Shown: positions 44,515-44,951 of the stretch, one piece after another
Layout: each line of letters begins with the position of its first letter
Numbering within the stretch: the stretch's first letter is position 1
Assembly: GCA_027596195.1 (NCBI GenBank)
Contig: JADGJG010000099.1
Location: forward strand, 1-44,951
Source: Podochytrium sp. JEL0797
Lineage: Eukaryota; Chytridiomycota; Chytridiomycetes; Chytridiales; Chytriomycetaceae
Length of the DNA stretch: 44,951 nucleotides
Direction of reading: 5' to 3'
Notes under the pieces: generated by a model
Told to the model about the DNA's origin: nothing
Seen by the model: the letters and a program-made list of their open reading frames with translations, nothing else
The model's database searches: none
Program-made: the position numbers and the translations under genes

Positions 44515-44951
44515 TCAATTTGAATACAAGGGCAAGGCCTCCACAAAATTGGCTTCCTCGCCGGAAAACGTTACTCTTGACATTATGAGAATCTTCACAA
44601 AAATCAATGAGCCTCGAATCCGCGTTTTTTTGACTTGATAAGCGAGATTCACGCCCTGACTTGCGTCTTCTTGTTCCCATTTCATGGCAGCTGCTTCGAT
44701 AGTTCTGATATACTGCAAGTGGGATGAGAATTAGAAGGGAGAGGGGGGAGGGGGTCAACTCACTGCGGCAGAGTTTGGCATCGACGACATCGCGACCACT
44801 GCAAAAAACAGGGGCAACACAGCATAGTTTCCATTGCCCTTGCCGTTTGGAGGACTCACATAAAGCCATAGTGTGACAATGACGCATGCGCTTGCAAAGC
44901 CCATAGCTGTTGTGTGTATGACCCACAAGTCAGAATTTGCTTGGAGGCCAC
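44515..44951 (-). CDS. Partial membrane-protein gene running off the window end (unit 2)
   Basis: Same two 3' exons as at 31462-31898 (44712-44515 and from 44764 upwards). In unit 1 the upstream part is replaced by the junction. Here the sequence simply ends, so this may be the intact gene if single-copy DNA follows beyond 44951. Confidence 0.6.

Larger units (their letters stand above)
31899..44951. repeat. 13.05-kb tandem repeat, unit 2
   Basis: Head-to-tail copy of 18849-31898. Its last base (44951, within GGAGGCCAC) corresponds exactly to 31898, the last base before the junction, so the window stops at the unit border. Differences from unit 1 lie in patches before about 33850. Confidence 0.95.

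Noticed and set aside
1..44951. tRNA or rRNA genes
   Set aside because: I found no convincing A-box/B-box pair with a foldable cloverleaf and no rRNA-like stretch by eye; a covariance search would settle it.

Overview
This is nuclear DNA of a fungus, most likely a flagellated (zoosporic, chytrid-like) one. Nearly all genes are split by short GT-AG introns of about 43-140 bases, with no operons. The gene content is fungal: a GPI-anchored yapsin-like aspartic protease, DUF1748, a fungal-type 2OG-oxygenase-like protein and a probable MICOS subunit. Two proteins belong to centrioles and flagella, POC5 and enkurin, and these are normally lost in fungi without flagella. All exon models were built by hand from splice signals and frame continuity. 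No database search was possible.

Left part (1 to about 18.5 kb, single copy). In order: a 1,295-aa protein with a degenerate prolyl-4-hydroxylase-type 2OG-oxygenase fold (minus); a short membrane ORF (minus); an HSL-type alpha/beta hydrolase (plus); two neighbouring HP1-like chromodomain plus chromoshadow genes (minus); POC5 (plus, head-to-head with the second HP1-like gene); a probable MICOS subunit (minus); a stefin-type cystatin (plus); a small unknown gene (minus); a CDF zinc transporter (plus); a secreted, GPI-anchored phosphoesterase (plus), followed by a 94-bp tandem repeat; and a gene-poor stretch with one possible 73-aa gene (minus).

Right part (18,849-44,951). A unit of 13.05 kb is present twice, head to tail: 18,849-31,898 and 31,899-44,951. 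Each unit carries a GPI-type aspartic protease, a Q/Y/P-rich protein with a PH-like segment, a DUF1294 mitochondrial protein, a PKA-type kinase catalytic subunit, enkurin, a DUF1748 protein, an approximately 1,128-aa multipass membrane protein, and the 3' part of another membrane-protein gene. The copies differ only in patches within the first 1.95 kb. The remaining 11 kb looks identical. The junction cuts two genes. It removes the signal peptide of the second protease, giving a chimeric ORF, and it removes the 5' end of the minus-strand membrane gene. A 1-bp deletion also frameshifts the second copy of the PH-like gene. The window ends on the exact base where the unit ends, so the contig may stop at an unresolved longer array or at an assembly breakpoint.

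The genes share no single pathway. The themes are cell-surface secreted enzymes (phosphoesterase, aspartic protease), cilium/centriole (POC5, enkurin), signalling (PKA), heterochromatin (HP1-like pair) and mitochondria (MICOS-like, DUF1294).
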